In this document: one piece after another, positions 24,724 through 32,411 of the stretch | Layout: each line of letters begins with the position of its first letter | How positions within the stretch are numbered: position 1 is the first letter of the stretch | Assembly: GCA_032906705.1 (NCBI GenBank) | Contig: JAJTZC010000004.1 | Location: 1-64,000 of the forward strand | Reading direction: 5' to 3' | Length of the DNA stretch: 64,000 nt | Origin: DASPPF01 sp032906705 | GTDB lineage: Archaea > Thermoproteota > Nitrososphaeria > Nitrososphaerales > Gagatemarchaeaceae | Notes under the pieces: generated by a model | Databases searched by the model: none | The model's input: only the letters and a program-made list of their open reading frames with translations | What the model was told of the DNA's origin: nothing | Program-made: the position numbers and the translations under genes

Positions 24724-26598
24724 GTGGAACTGGAAGCGGCATTCGCATACGACTCGTTCCGGCCCGGCCAAAAGGAGCTGGCATCCCGAGTCTACTCACA
24801 TTGTCTCGGCGGTGGAACGATGATCATGGAAGCGATGAGCGGGTTCGGCAAGACCGCGGCTGTGCTCTGCGGAACAATCGCAGCCGCGGAGGAGACCGGC
24901 AGCAGAATCGTCTACGCTTGCAGGACCAAACGCCAGATCCAGAGGGTCGTCGAGGAGCTGTCCCTGCTCCAGAGGAGGCACCCGCTGAAGGCGGCATCCC
25001 TGTCATCCAAGTTCGACTACTGTCTGCTCAAGAAGGCAACGTTGCGGCATGTTCCCCGAGAATCATTCGGGTGGTTTTGCGGGTTCAACGTAAGCAACAA
25101 CCTCTGCTCCTACTTCCTCAACGTCGCCCTCTTAGGGGAACAGCTCGACAAAGAAGTGAACCAGGCTTCGACCTCCATCCCGAGCCACACCGAGTTGCTG
25201 CTGAGATCCGAGTCGATTCACGTTTGCCCCTACGAGCTGGTTAGGCTGGCGGCCGCGCAGGCCGAAGTGACTGTGGTGCCGTATCATTACGTCTTCGACC
25301 CTGCCTCAAAACCAGTCCTCTTTGACAGGAACAACCTCGAGCCGTCCCGAACGATCCTGGTCGTCGACGAAGCGCACAACCTGAGGGACTTCATGAGGGG
25401 GATGCTCACGAGCGCGGTCACCCTGGACCAAATCGATGGGGCCGTCAGCGAAGCCGGCGCCCTGATGATGGACGAAGCGGCGTCATCGTTGAGAGACCTC
25501 AAACGGTCTATCGAAACCGTCATCCGAGGGACCACCGGCTGGTACGTCGACAGGGACTCGTTCGTCAGAAGACTGGCTGCGGAGCACGGGGCTACGTGGC
25601 TGCAGAACCTCGCTTTTTCATTGAGCGCATGTTCGGCGGCTGCCTGGGGTTCCGTAACCTACGAGAGGAAGCTGCCGTCTCTGATACTCAGGCTCGGCGA
25701 CTTCCTCGTGAAACTCATCTCCTCCGAGAATGCAGTGCTTGCCAAGTGGGACACGTCGCTTGGTCTGATCGACCCCAATCCAGTGAAGACACTACCTGAA
25801 TTCCTAAACGGTTTCAAGAGCTCCGTTCTCCTCTCCGCCACAGTCAACCCCTCATCCACGTTCGTCCGTTCCCTCGGTCTTGAAAAACTCCAACCAGCGG
25901 TCTACAAGACAGAAACAAGCTCACTCGTCACTGTTCGCACACTGATCGACACGGGAGTGACCACCCGTTACAAATCCCGAAGTCCGCAAATGTACTCCAA
26001 GATCGCTGACAAGGCAGTCTCCATAATCAGGGCGGTCGCTGGCGGCGTGGCGTTCTTCGCGCCCTCCTACTCCCTCCTTGAGCCGATAGCCGAAATGGTT
26101 TCCAAGAGGTTTCCTGGAAGGAACATGGTGGTCGAATCGCGGGGCATGCCGAACGAAGAGGCGGCTGGCATCAAGGATTCGATCATGGCCGAGAAGGGGT
26201 CTGTGTTGTTCGCCGTCCAAGGAGGCCGCTTCTCAGAAGGGGAAGACTTCAGGGGGGATATGATGGACGCAATCGCGGTAATCGGCCTGTCCCTTCCCCC
26301 GCCTTCCCCGATGCTCTATGCCGAGTATGCCTGCCTTAAGCGGGCAGGCGAACCAGATTCCTACCTTATGCTCTCGCGCCTGCCGGCGTTGAGGAAGGCT
26401 TTCCAAGCTGCGGGGCGCCACATAAGGGACCCAGGAAAACGTGGCCTCGTCTTCCTCCTGGACCACCGCTTCGACACCCCGGCTGTGCGCGACTTGATGC
26501 CTTCATGGCTCTGCGAAGACATCGTCAGTGGCGATTTCCAGCCAGCGGAAATCGAGGCCATAGTCAACGACTTTTGGAAGAAGGAATCCCGACCCTGA
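24724..26598 (+). CDS. XPD/Rad3-like DNA helicase with Fe-S cysteines
   Basis: 624 residues, SF2. Motif I is EAMSGFGKTAAVL (an atypical Ser-Gly-Phe-Gly-Lys-Thr), motif II is LVVDEAHNLRD, motif VI region is KAFQAAGRHIRDPGKRGLVFLLD. Cysteines in FDYCLLKK, WFCGF, NLCSYF and HVCPYEL (about 100-175) correspond to the four-Cys Fe-S domain of XPD. It should unwind 5'-3' in repair. GTG start at 24724. The 3' end overlaps the convergent YqgF-like gene by 35 bases. Confidence 0.88.
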   Translation: MELEAAFAYDSFRPGQKELASRVYSHCLGGGTMIMEAMSGFGKTAAVLCGTIAAAEETGSRIVYACRTKRQIQRVVEELSLLQRRHPLKAASLSSKFDYCLLKKATLRHVPRESFGWFCGFNVSNNLCSYFLNVALLGEQLDKEVNQASTSIPSHTELLLRSESIHVCPYELVRLAAAQAEVTVVPYHYVFDPASKPVLFDRNNLEPSRTILVVDEAHNLRDFMRGMLTSAVTLDQIDGAVSEAGALMMDEAASSLRDLKRSIETVIRGTTGWYVDRDSFVRRLAAEHGATWLQNLAFSLSACSAAAWGSVTYERKLPSLILRLGDFLVKLISSENAVLAKWDTSLGLIDPNPVKTLPEFLNGFKSSVLLSATVNPSSTFVRSLGLEKLQPAVYKTETSSLVTVRTLIDTGVTTRYKSRSPQMYSKIADKAVSIIRAVAGGVAFFAPSYSLLEPIAEMVSKRFPGRNMVVESRGMPNEEAAGIKDSIMAEKGSVLFAVQGGRFSEGEDFRGDMMDAIAVIGLSLPPPSPMLYAEYACLKRAGEPDSYLMLSRLPALRKAFQAAGRHIRDPGKRGLVFLLDHRFDTPAVRDLMPSWLCEDIVSGDFQPAEIEAIVNDFWKKESRP

Positions 26599-27184
26599 AC
26601 GGCAATCCCTTGCGGAAGGCAATCTTCGCCGCCGACCCCTGATCTCTCTGAAGACCCTTGACGCTAGGAGTCCTCGATGTACCTGCCTCGTCCACTATCT
26701 CGATAGCTACGAAGGGAAGCCTGGCAGCCAAGGTCCGGGCAATCCAGTTCGCCATCCCCGCGTCGCCACCACCGATCCTCACCAAAGACCGTCTGGACGG
26801 GACTCTTTCGACCAGGTCCGCAACCCACGAACACGCGCCGCGCTTCGAGTTGAAGGTCCGAGAAGCTAGACGCTCCTCCCCCAAGAAAGCCGTCGCCCCG
26901 ATTCTGGAGCCAGGGTCAACGCCGACCAAAAGCGCCCTGTTTCCTCTTGACAGCTTGGAGAGTATCTGACCTCTGGCGACGTCTGGGTTCTCGTCCAGGT
27001 CCTCGAGCGACAAAGTGGGCGACCCGAAGGAAAAGGCCTCTGACTTGGTGGTGATGACCAAGCCACATTCGATGTCGGCGTCGCTCGGAAGCAGGCTGAG
27101 GAAGGGCAGCCCCGCATCCCTCAGGCGCGAGACGATTGCGTAATACGCACCGCCGTCGGCCGTAACCACACAGATTCGGCTCAT
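26564..27184 (-). CDS. YqgF/RuvC-like RNase H-fold protein
   Basis: 206 residues. The first acidic site is VGVDPGSRIGATAF (about residue 90), a second is EIVDEAGTSRTPS, and the last is RDQGSAAKIAFRKG. This order (Asp-Gly start, DE-x-TS, Asp before an Ala-rich helix) matches the YqgF/RuvC nuclease fold. The N-terminal 80 residues form a separate Rossmann-like domain (ICVVTADGGAYYAIVSRL). Possible roles are Holliday junction or RNA processing. The ATG at 27184 is preferred over a longer frame to 27265. Confidence 0.65.
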   Translation of the reverse strand: MSRICVVTADGGAYYAIVSRLRDAGLPFLSLLPSDADIECGLVITTKSEAFSFGSPTLSLEDLDENPDVARGQILSKLSRGNRALLVGVDPGSRIGATAFLGEERLASRTFNSKRGACSWVADLVERVPSRRSLVRIGGGDAGMANWIARTLAARLPFVAIEIVDEAGTSRTPSVKGLQRDQGSAAKIAFRKGLPFRVGIPSSKSR

Positions 27185-27222
27185 TGAAATACTCTGGCTT
27201 CGAGAATCATCCGAAGCCACTA

Positions 27223-27831
27223 ATGAGTTTTGGCGGCCAACAAACGAAGTCTTTCCTGGGCCCATTGGAGGGGAAGACTACAGCGTTTCTTGTGGGTGAC
27301 AGGGTCTCCAACCTGCGGTTCGCAGAGGCGATTCTCCCTCTCATGGCAGGCGACGAGCTAGGTTGTGACCTCCTCGACCTCGACGCATTCTACTCGTCTA
27401 ACTTGAACTCCATCGCGGCGAGAGTTTCACCACACGACATGGGGAACTTCGAGATCACAATCCCGGGGCCTGGTTCTGACTTAGAGTCGACGCTCGCCAG
27501 TCTTTTTCAGGAAGGCCGGGGAAGGACGCTGGTGATCGACAGCGTGAACAGCCTCTACCAACTCCTTTCATCGCCGAATCCCAAGTCCTCCAGCAGGAAG
27601 TTCACATTCCTGATTTCTGCGCTTTCAGTCTGGGCGCGGGACAACAGGAGGGCAGTCATCGCAAGCATCTACGAACGGCGCACGACGCCCCGCGCGAAGA
27701 TGTCCAGGACGCTCGCAGACGCATTCGACGCAGCCGTCTCCGTTTCGAGAGAAGCTCGCGGGATGGCCTTGAGATGCGAACGCGGTAGCACGTGGCGGAA
27801 CGGCGCCTTCTTCCTACCCTTTCAGATGTGA
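27223..27831 (+). CDS. RecA-superfamily-like protein with a weak P-loop
   Basis: 202 residues. LVIDSVNSLYQLL is a good Walker B strand and NRRAVIASIYERRT a following sensor strand, as in KaiC/RadA-like ATPases. Where Walker A should be (LEGKTTAFLVGDRVSNLRFAE) the motif is not intact, so ATP use is doubtful. It is divergent from the YqgF-like gene with only 38 bases between starts, so the two may share control. ATG at 27223 (MSFGGQQTK) is chosen; a TTG at 27184 is possible. Confidence 0.6.
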   Translation: MSFGGQQTKSFLGPLEGKTTAFLVGDRVSNLRFAEAILPLMAGDELGCDLLDLDAFYSSNLNSIAARVSPHDMGNFEITIPGPGSDLESTLASLFQEGRGRTLVIDSVNSLYQLLSSPNPKSSSRKFTFLISALSVWARDNRRAVIASIYERRTTPRAKMSRTLADAFDAAVSVSREARGMALRCERGSTWRNGAFFLPFQM

Positions 27832-28224
27832 AAGGAATATGCCCATGAACATCGAGATGGCGATCAGAAGAAGAGCGATGCCCAAGTACAGGTTCACCAT
27901 CCTCGACCTGGTCGTCTGCCTGCCGCTGATGTACGTGATGTAGATTCCAGCCCCGCCGAGCAGGATGACGCAGACGTCTAGGACCGCCTCTGGAATCGTC
28001 TGCGAACCTCCCCCGGGGTAGACTATCAGCCCCTGATTCGGGACGGGGAAGAAGACCGCATTTACGAAACCCCCCATCAAGGCGACCAGTCCCAAGACGT
28101 AAAAAAATTGCACCAGGCCGGTGCGGCTCAGGAGAGGACCCAGGGCCTTCGCAAGCGCGCTCCTCGCGGCACCCACCGTCCTGTTGTAACTTAACTCAAG
28201 AACTCGCCTTATCATTTCGCTCAC
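27814..28224 (-). CDS. Three-helix membrane protein, unknown
   Basis: 136 residues with three membrane helices (VQFFYVLGLVALMGGFVNAVF, AVLDVCVILLGGAGIYITYI, LGIALLLIAISMFMGIFL) after an amphipathic N-terminus. It is the last gene of the topA transcript, overlapping the small zinc protein by 29 bases. Its tail overlaps the convergent gene on the plus strand. I do not recognise a family; conservation of the topA neighbourhood would be the way to judge its role. Confidence 0.65.
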   Translation of the reverse strand: MSEMIRRVLELSYNRTVGAARSALAKALGPLLSRTGLVQFFYVLGLVALMGGFVNAVFFPVPNQGLIVYPGGGSQTIPEAVLDVCVILLGGAGIYITYISGRQTTRSRMVNLYLGIALLLIAISMFMGIFLSHLKG

Positions 28225-28420
28225 CCAGAATGCCCGCTGCTTCCTTCGCCCATTGGCCCGTCTCAGGGTTGCGTTTAATCCTATCTAGGTAATCCGTCCA
28301 AGTGAGAGACCCATACGCTTCCGTCCAGCGGGGGTAGGCAGACTCAACGCGTTGTTTCGCCTCCCGGTGATACTGACACAGGTCGTCTTCGGCCCGCCTC
28401 TGACAGAGCAGGCACTTCAT
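28196..28420 (-). CDS. Small zinc-binding protein downstream of topA
   Basis: 74 residues starting MKCLLCQRRAEDDLCQYHREAK, a CxxC...CxxH zinc site, then a helical part with WTEAYGSLTWTDYLDRIKRNPETG. The ATG overlaps the topA stop (ATGA), which fixes the start and shows coupling; the longer frame upstream is inside topA. Archaeal genomes often have a protein like this beside topoisomerase genes; its function is unknown to me. Confidence 0.75.
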   Translation of the reverse strand: MKCLLCQRRAEDDLCQYHREAKQRVESAYPRWTEAYGSLTWTDYLDRIKRNPETGQWAKEAAGILGERNDKASS

Positions 28421-30483
28421 GCCTTCTTCCCACCCTTCGACGGGCAGTTCGGGTTGACGCAGAGCCTCCACGGGAATCTCCTGGCGACCACGTAGACTAC
28501 CGGCCAGGCGCAACGCGTGCAGGCCTTGGGAGCCACCTTCACGAGGCCCCTCTGCGGCAGCGGCGCCGAGGCTCTGCACCCCGAACCATAGTTTGAACAC
28601 CCTACGAACCTCTTGCCCGTCTTCTTCGACTTGATTACGCGTAGTTTCCCGGTCTTGCAGACGGGGCAGGGTCCCAGCACGTTTCTATCTGCGACCGTGC
28701 TCATCACCGCAGAATCTATCGCACGACCGACCTCTTCCTCATTCAGGTTCAACTCAGCCAGCTGTTCGGAGATGGCCCGGACTGCCGCCCTGACCAGCCC
28801 CTTCGCATCTTTCTCTCCCTCTTCGACCGCCTCCAGCTCCCCTTCCATGGACCGCGTGAGCTCCGTTGAGAGGATATCAGACGCGTGCCGCTCCATGGTC
28901 TCGACCACTGAGAAGCCCAGGTCGCTGGCCGTCAGGCTCTCACCCGAAACGTAGCCCCTATCAACCAGCGTGGCGATGATTTCAGCCCTAGTAGCCTTCG
29001 TTCCTATCTTCTCCTTCTCCATCCTCTCCAGCAAGGTGCTCTGGTTGTACCTCGGCGGCCTCGATTCGAACCTCTCTGCGGCTTTGACGGCGACCACAGC
29101 CAGCCTGTCCCCGCGCTTCACTGGTGGAATCTCGCCGTCGGCGACCCTGCCGTACGGCGCGTAGTATCTCAACCACCCAAGCTCTATCGTCCTGGTGCCA
29201 TCGAGCAGGAATGAATGGCCGTTCACTGATAGGTTCGCGGACACGCGCTCCGTCTTGGCTGGAGGCGCGAAACCTGACAGGAACCTCTTGACTACCAAAT
29301 CGTAGACTCGTGCCTCCGAAGCGTCCAAGGGCTTGCGGCGCCTTTCCCCGGTCGGGTGAATCGCCGGATGCGCTAGGTCGGCGCCTGGGCCCTGAACCGG
29401 CCTTAACTCACCCGCCAGGATGGCCGCCACGGGCTTGGAATACTGACCGCGCTGAGCCAACCCCTGCAAAATCTTTCTGTAACCAATCGAGGGCGGCAAC
29501 CTTTGGCTCCCGGTTCTCGGGTAAGAAATCAACGCGCCGAGGTAGAGCCGCTCAGCAATCTGCAAAGTACGGCTTGGCGAGTAGCCGAAGGCGCTGTAGG
29601 CCTCTTTCTGAAGATCACCTATGTTGAATGGGGGCGGCGGAGAAACTTGTGCCGAACTCTTTCTCGTCCAAGCCACCTCTGCAGTCCCTCCGGAACAATC
29701 CGCTTGTACCTTCTCCGCCTCGGCTCTCCTGTCTAGCTTGCTCTTCGCGTAAGACGCAGTGATCTGCCTGCCGCCCCAATCAAAGACGCCGGTTACGGCC
29801 CAGTACGGACGCGGCACGTAACCGCGAATCTCCCTCTCCCTGTCTACAACGAAGTTGAGAGTCGGGCCCTGCACCCGCCCCATGCTGACGGTCCTGTACC
29901 TGTGGCCGGCACCGAGAGCGGACAAAGAGAGGACGCGCGAGAGATTCACGCCCCAAACGAAGTCGACAAAATGCCTCGCTCTTCCTGCGTCGGCCATACC
30001 GTTGCCGCGAGGCTTCTCCATATTCCCAAATGCGGCAACGACATCGTCTTTTGTCAAGGTGGAGAACTTGGCCCTGAACGCCTCTGATTCCTTGCCGCCA
30101 CAAGCATAACGCAGGACGTTGAAGGCTATCGTTTCTCCCTCTACATCGAAATCACACGCGTTGACGAACTTGGACGCCCCCCCCGCCATCTCGCTTATCG
30201 CGGCAATTCTCCGCTCCGCGCCGGAGACCCCCTTTACGACGAGGCTGTTGCCGTACCACTCAACGTCGAACACCGGGTAGACCGACCGCTCGGCGAACGG
30301 GTCAGATACGGCGTACACGTGACCCTGCGCCGCACAAACCACGAATTCTTCTGCTCCGCTGCGGAACCGAAAGACCGGCACCCCGCGCACCAAAATGCCT
30401 GCGACCGGCCCGCCTGACAGAGCTTCTGATACCCTCCTCGCGGCGTCAGGCTTCTCGCAGATGACCAGAGTATGGCCGCTCAA
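28417..30483 (-). CDS. topA: DNA topoisomerase I (type IA)
   Basis: 688 residues. The TOPRIM start is HTLVICEKPDAARRVSEALSG with acidic cluster NACDFDVEGETIAFNVLRYA; the catalytic Tyr is in LGALISYPRTGSQRLPPSIG; QSTLLERMEKEKIGTKATRAEI follows. Two C-terminal zinc ribbons (CPVCKTGKL ... CSNYGSGC and CTRC ... CVNPNC) bind DNA. It relaxes negative supercoils through a Tyr-DNA link. I choose TTG at 30483 because a strong GGGAGGAG lies just upstream and the TOPRIM domain starts immediately. It follows the zinc-ribbon gene at 30507. Confidence 0.94.
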   Translation of the reverse strand: MSGHTLVICEKPDAARRVSEALSGGPVAGILVRGVPVFRFRSGAEEFVVCAAQGHVYAVSDPFAERSVYPVFDVEWYGNSLVVKGVSGAERRIAAISEMAGGASKFVNACDFDVEGETIAFNVLRYACGGKESEAFRAKFSTLTKDDVVAAFGNMEKPRGNGMADAGRARHFVDFVWGVNLSRVLSLSALGAGHRYRTVSMGRVQGPTLNFVVDREREIRGYVPRPYWAVTGVFDWGGRQITASYAKSKLDRRAEAEKVQADCSGGTAEVAWTRKSSAQVSPPPPFNIGDLQKEAYSAFGYSPSRTLQIAERLYLGALISYPRTGSQRLPPSIGYRKILQGLAQRGQYSKPVAAILAGELRPVQGPGADLAHPAIHPTGERRRKPLDASEARVYDLVVKRFLSGFAPPAKTERVSANLSVNGHSFLLDGTRTIELGWLRYYAPYGRVADGEIPPVKRGDRLAVVAVKAAERFESRPPRYNQSTLLERMEKEKIGTKATRAEIIATLVDRGYVSGESLTASDLGFSVVETMERHASDILSTELTRSMEGELEAVEEGEKDAKGLVRAAVRAISEQLAELNLNEEEVGRAIDSAVMSTVADRNVLGPCPVCKTGKLRVIKSKKTGKRFVGCSNYGSGCRASAPLPQRGLVKVAPKACTRCAWPVVYVVARRFPWRLCVNPNCPSKGGKKA

Positions 30484-30506
30484 ACGGCTCCTCCCGCCGC
30501 CGCGCC

Positions 30507-30683
30507 CTACGAGAAAGACCCGTCTAGCTTCTTCACTTCGACCCTGAACTTGTCTATGGCCAGCTTGGCCCCGCACTTCTTGCACTTGTAGCCGTTTGCC
30601 TTCAGGACGTCGTTAGGCGACCTGAGGTCGAACCCGGAATATACCGCGTTACCGCATGACATACACGCGATCTCGTAAGTCAT
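30507..30683 (-). CDS. Small zinc-ribbon protein
   Basis: 58 residues: YEIACMSCGNAVYSG, a loop, then YKCKKCGAKLAIDKFRVEV, a four-cysteine ribbon. The ATG at 30683 has GGCAGGAGA directly upstream, a strong ribosome site. It leads the topA operon. It resembles RNA polymerase subunit P only in its cysteines; the spacing and tail differ, so I leave it unnamed. Confidence 0.75.
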   Translation of the reverse strand: MTYEIACMSCGNAVYSGFDLRSPNDVLKANGYKCKKCGAKLAIDKFRVEVKKLDGSFS

Positions 30684-30786
30684 TCTCCTGCCGGGTCCAC
30701 CGCGTCTTAGAAAAGCGTATTCGAAACCAGATTTTGTCCACGGATTCCCGGTTTCTCGTCGCGCAACATCATCGACTGCTCGCTGG

Positions 30787-30796
30787 CTTAAATAGA
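30787..30796 (+). promoter_or_regulatory. TATA box of gcvT
   Basis: GCTTAAATAG is centred about 30 bases before the ATG at 30822, supporting that start. Confidence 0.65.
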
Positions 30797-30821
30797 ATCC
30801 GTCAAGGCTTCGCCTGCGTTG

Positions 30822-31934
30822 ATGAGGACACAGCTCTTCGATTACCACGCGAAGCACGGGAAGCTTACAGAGTTCGCTGGCTACGAAATGCCTCTCTGGT
30901 ACACCACAATCACGGAAGAGCACCTCGCCGTCAGGAACAGCTCCGGGATATTCGACGTGTCTCACATGGGACGATTCTCGATCAAGGGCAAAGACTCCAG
31001 TGCACTGCTCGAATCATTGGTGCCGACAAACGTTGAATCGCAGCCGGCCGGGAAGTCGTTCTACACTCTGCTCCTCAACGAAACGGCTGGGATCATCGAC
31101 GACCTCATCATAATCAAGAAAGCAGAGAACGAGTTCCTCGCTGTAGTCAACGCGGCCAACGCCTCCCGAGACCTTGATCACATCAGGGAGCACATGACCG
31201 GTGGGGACGTCCTCATCGACGACCTGACAATGGAGTCGGCCATGATCGCCATGCAGGGGCCAGACGCCGCAAAGGCCCTCGCCCCTCTCACATCTATCGA
31301 CCTCCCGGGTCTGAAGAGGTTCAGGTCGATCGACGGCCAGGTGCTTGGCGCGCATTGCACAATCTCAAGGACCGGCTACACTGGCGAAGACGGGTTCGAA
31401 ATAATCGTGCACCACACCACAGTAGACGAACCCACGCAAGCCCTGTCGGTCTGGAACGCATTAGCGATGTCGTCGAGGCCCTGCGGCCTCGGGGCCCGCG
31501 ACTCCCTCAGGTTGGAGGCTGGGCTTCCGCTTCACGGATCAGACATCGACGACCGAACAGACCCATTCGAGGCGGGCCTTTCATGGGTTATCTCGGCTGG
31601 CAAGACAGGGTACGTTGGTTTCAAGGCGGTGTCAGAGCTCAAAGAGGCTGGACCCGCCGAAGTAAGGAGGGGCATAGTCCTCGACAGCGGCATCCCCCGC
31701 CACGGCTTCGAGGTCTTTGACAATCAGGGCAACACCGTAGGCACGGTCACCAGCGGAACCTTCTCGCCGATTCTTCGGAAGGGAATAGCCCTCTCCAGGG
31801 TCCGAGAAAACTTCCCAGACACTGCTGGCGTCGCGGTGAAAATCAGGGGTTCGAAGGCGACAGGCCGATTCGCGAAGCCTCCGTTTTACGACGAGAAACT
31901 CTTTGGCTGGAAGCGGCAGGGCAACGGTAATTAG
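30822..31934 (+). CDS. gcvT: Glycine cleavage T protein (aminomethyltransferase)
   Basis: 370 residues. Start RTQLFDYHAKHGKLTEFAGYEMPLWY, then GIFDVSHMGRF, GYTGEDGFEI, GLGARDSLRLEAGLPLHGSDID and KGIALSRVREN are all typical of GcvT. It moves the aminomethyl carbon from lipoyl-GcvH to tetrahydrofolate and releases ammonia. The ATG at 30822 follows the TATA box by about 30 bases. GcvH is 24 bases downstream; P-protein and lipoamide dehydrogenase are not in this window. The methylene-THF product also feeds ThyX. Confidence 0.95.
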   Translation: MRTQLFDYHAKHGKLTEFAGYEMPLWYTTITEEHLAVRNSSGIFDVSHMGRFSIKGKDSSALLESLVPTNVESQPAGKSFYTLLLNETAGIIDDLIIIKKAENEFLAVVNAANASRDLDHIREHMTGGDVLIDDLTMESAMIAMQGPDAAKALAPLTSIDLPGLKRFRSIDGQVLGAHCTISRTGYTGEDGFEIIVHHTTVDEPTQALSVWNALAMSSRPCGLGARDSLRLEAGLPLHGSDIDDRTDPFEAGLSWVISAGKTGYVGFKAVSELKEAGPAEVRRGIVLDSGIPRHGFEVFDNQGNTVGTVTSGTFSPILRKGIALSRVRENFPDTAGVAVKIRGSKATGRFAKPPFYDEKLFGWKRQGNGN

Positions 31935-31958
31935 GTCAGACTGGGAGAACTTGACTAG

Positions 31959-32381
31959 ATGAAGTTCGGCGAGTACGAAGTTCCCGACGGACTCAGTTAC
32001 ACGAAGGAGCACGAGTGGGCGAAGGAAGCCGGTACCATTGTCATCGTAGGAATCACCGATTACGCCGCCAAAACGCTCAACGACGTTGTCTACGTGACTC
32101 TCCCAAAGGCAGGAGACAAGGTGATGCAGTTCAAGACCATGGGCACGGTCGAATCGATCAAGGCCGTCTCAGAACTCTACTCACCCGTCAGCGGCATCGT
32201 GACCAGAGTCAACGACAAACTGAATTCGCAGCCAGAGCTGACCAACAAGTCGCCGTACGCGGAAGGATGGCTCCTCGAGGTCAAGCCCTCTGACATCGTG
32301 TCGGAGCGGAAGAACCTGCTGGATGCCAAAGACTACTCTGCCCTCCTCGGCTCATTGACGAAAAAAGGACAGCACCGTTAA
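31959..32381 (+). CDS. gcvH: Glycine cleavage H protein
   Basis: 140 residues. The lipoyl-lysine lies in GTVESIKAVSELYSPVSG, and the hammerhead fold start LSYTKEHEWAKEAG is intact. The protein shuttles the aminomethyl group between P, T and L proteins. It follows gcvT in the same operon. The C-terminus (KDYSALLGSLTKKGQHR) is a little longer than in bacteria. Confidence 0.95.
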   Translation: MKFGEYEVPDGLSYTKEHEWAKEAGTIVIVGITDYAAKTLNDVVYVTLPKAGDKVMQFKTMGTVESIKAVSELYSPVSGIVTRVNDKLNSQPELTNKSPYAEGWLLEVKPSDIVSERKNLLDAKDYSALLGSLTKKGQHR

Positions 32382-32411
32382 AATACCCCCGCGGAACCTC
32401 GCGGTTCGCAT

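Noticed and set aside
30507..30683. RNA polymerase subunit Rpo12 (P)
   Set aside because: Cysteine spacing and the C-terminal RP.. tail do not match; kept as an unnamed zinc ribbon.
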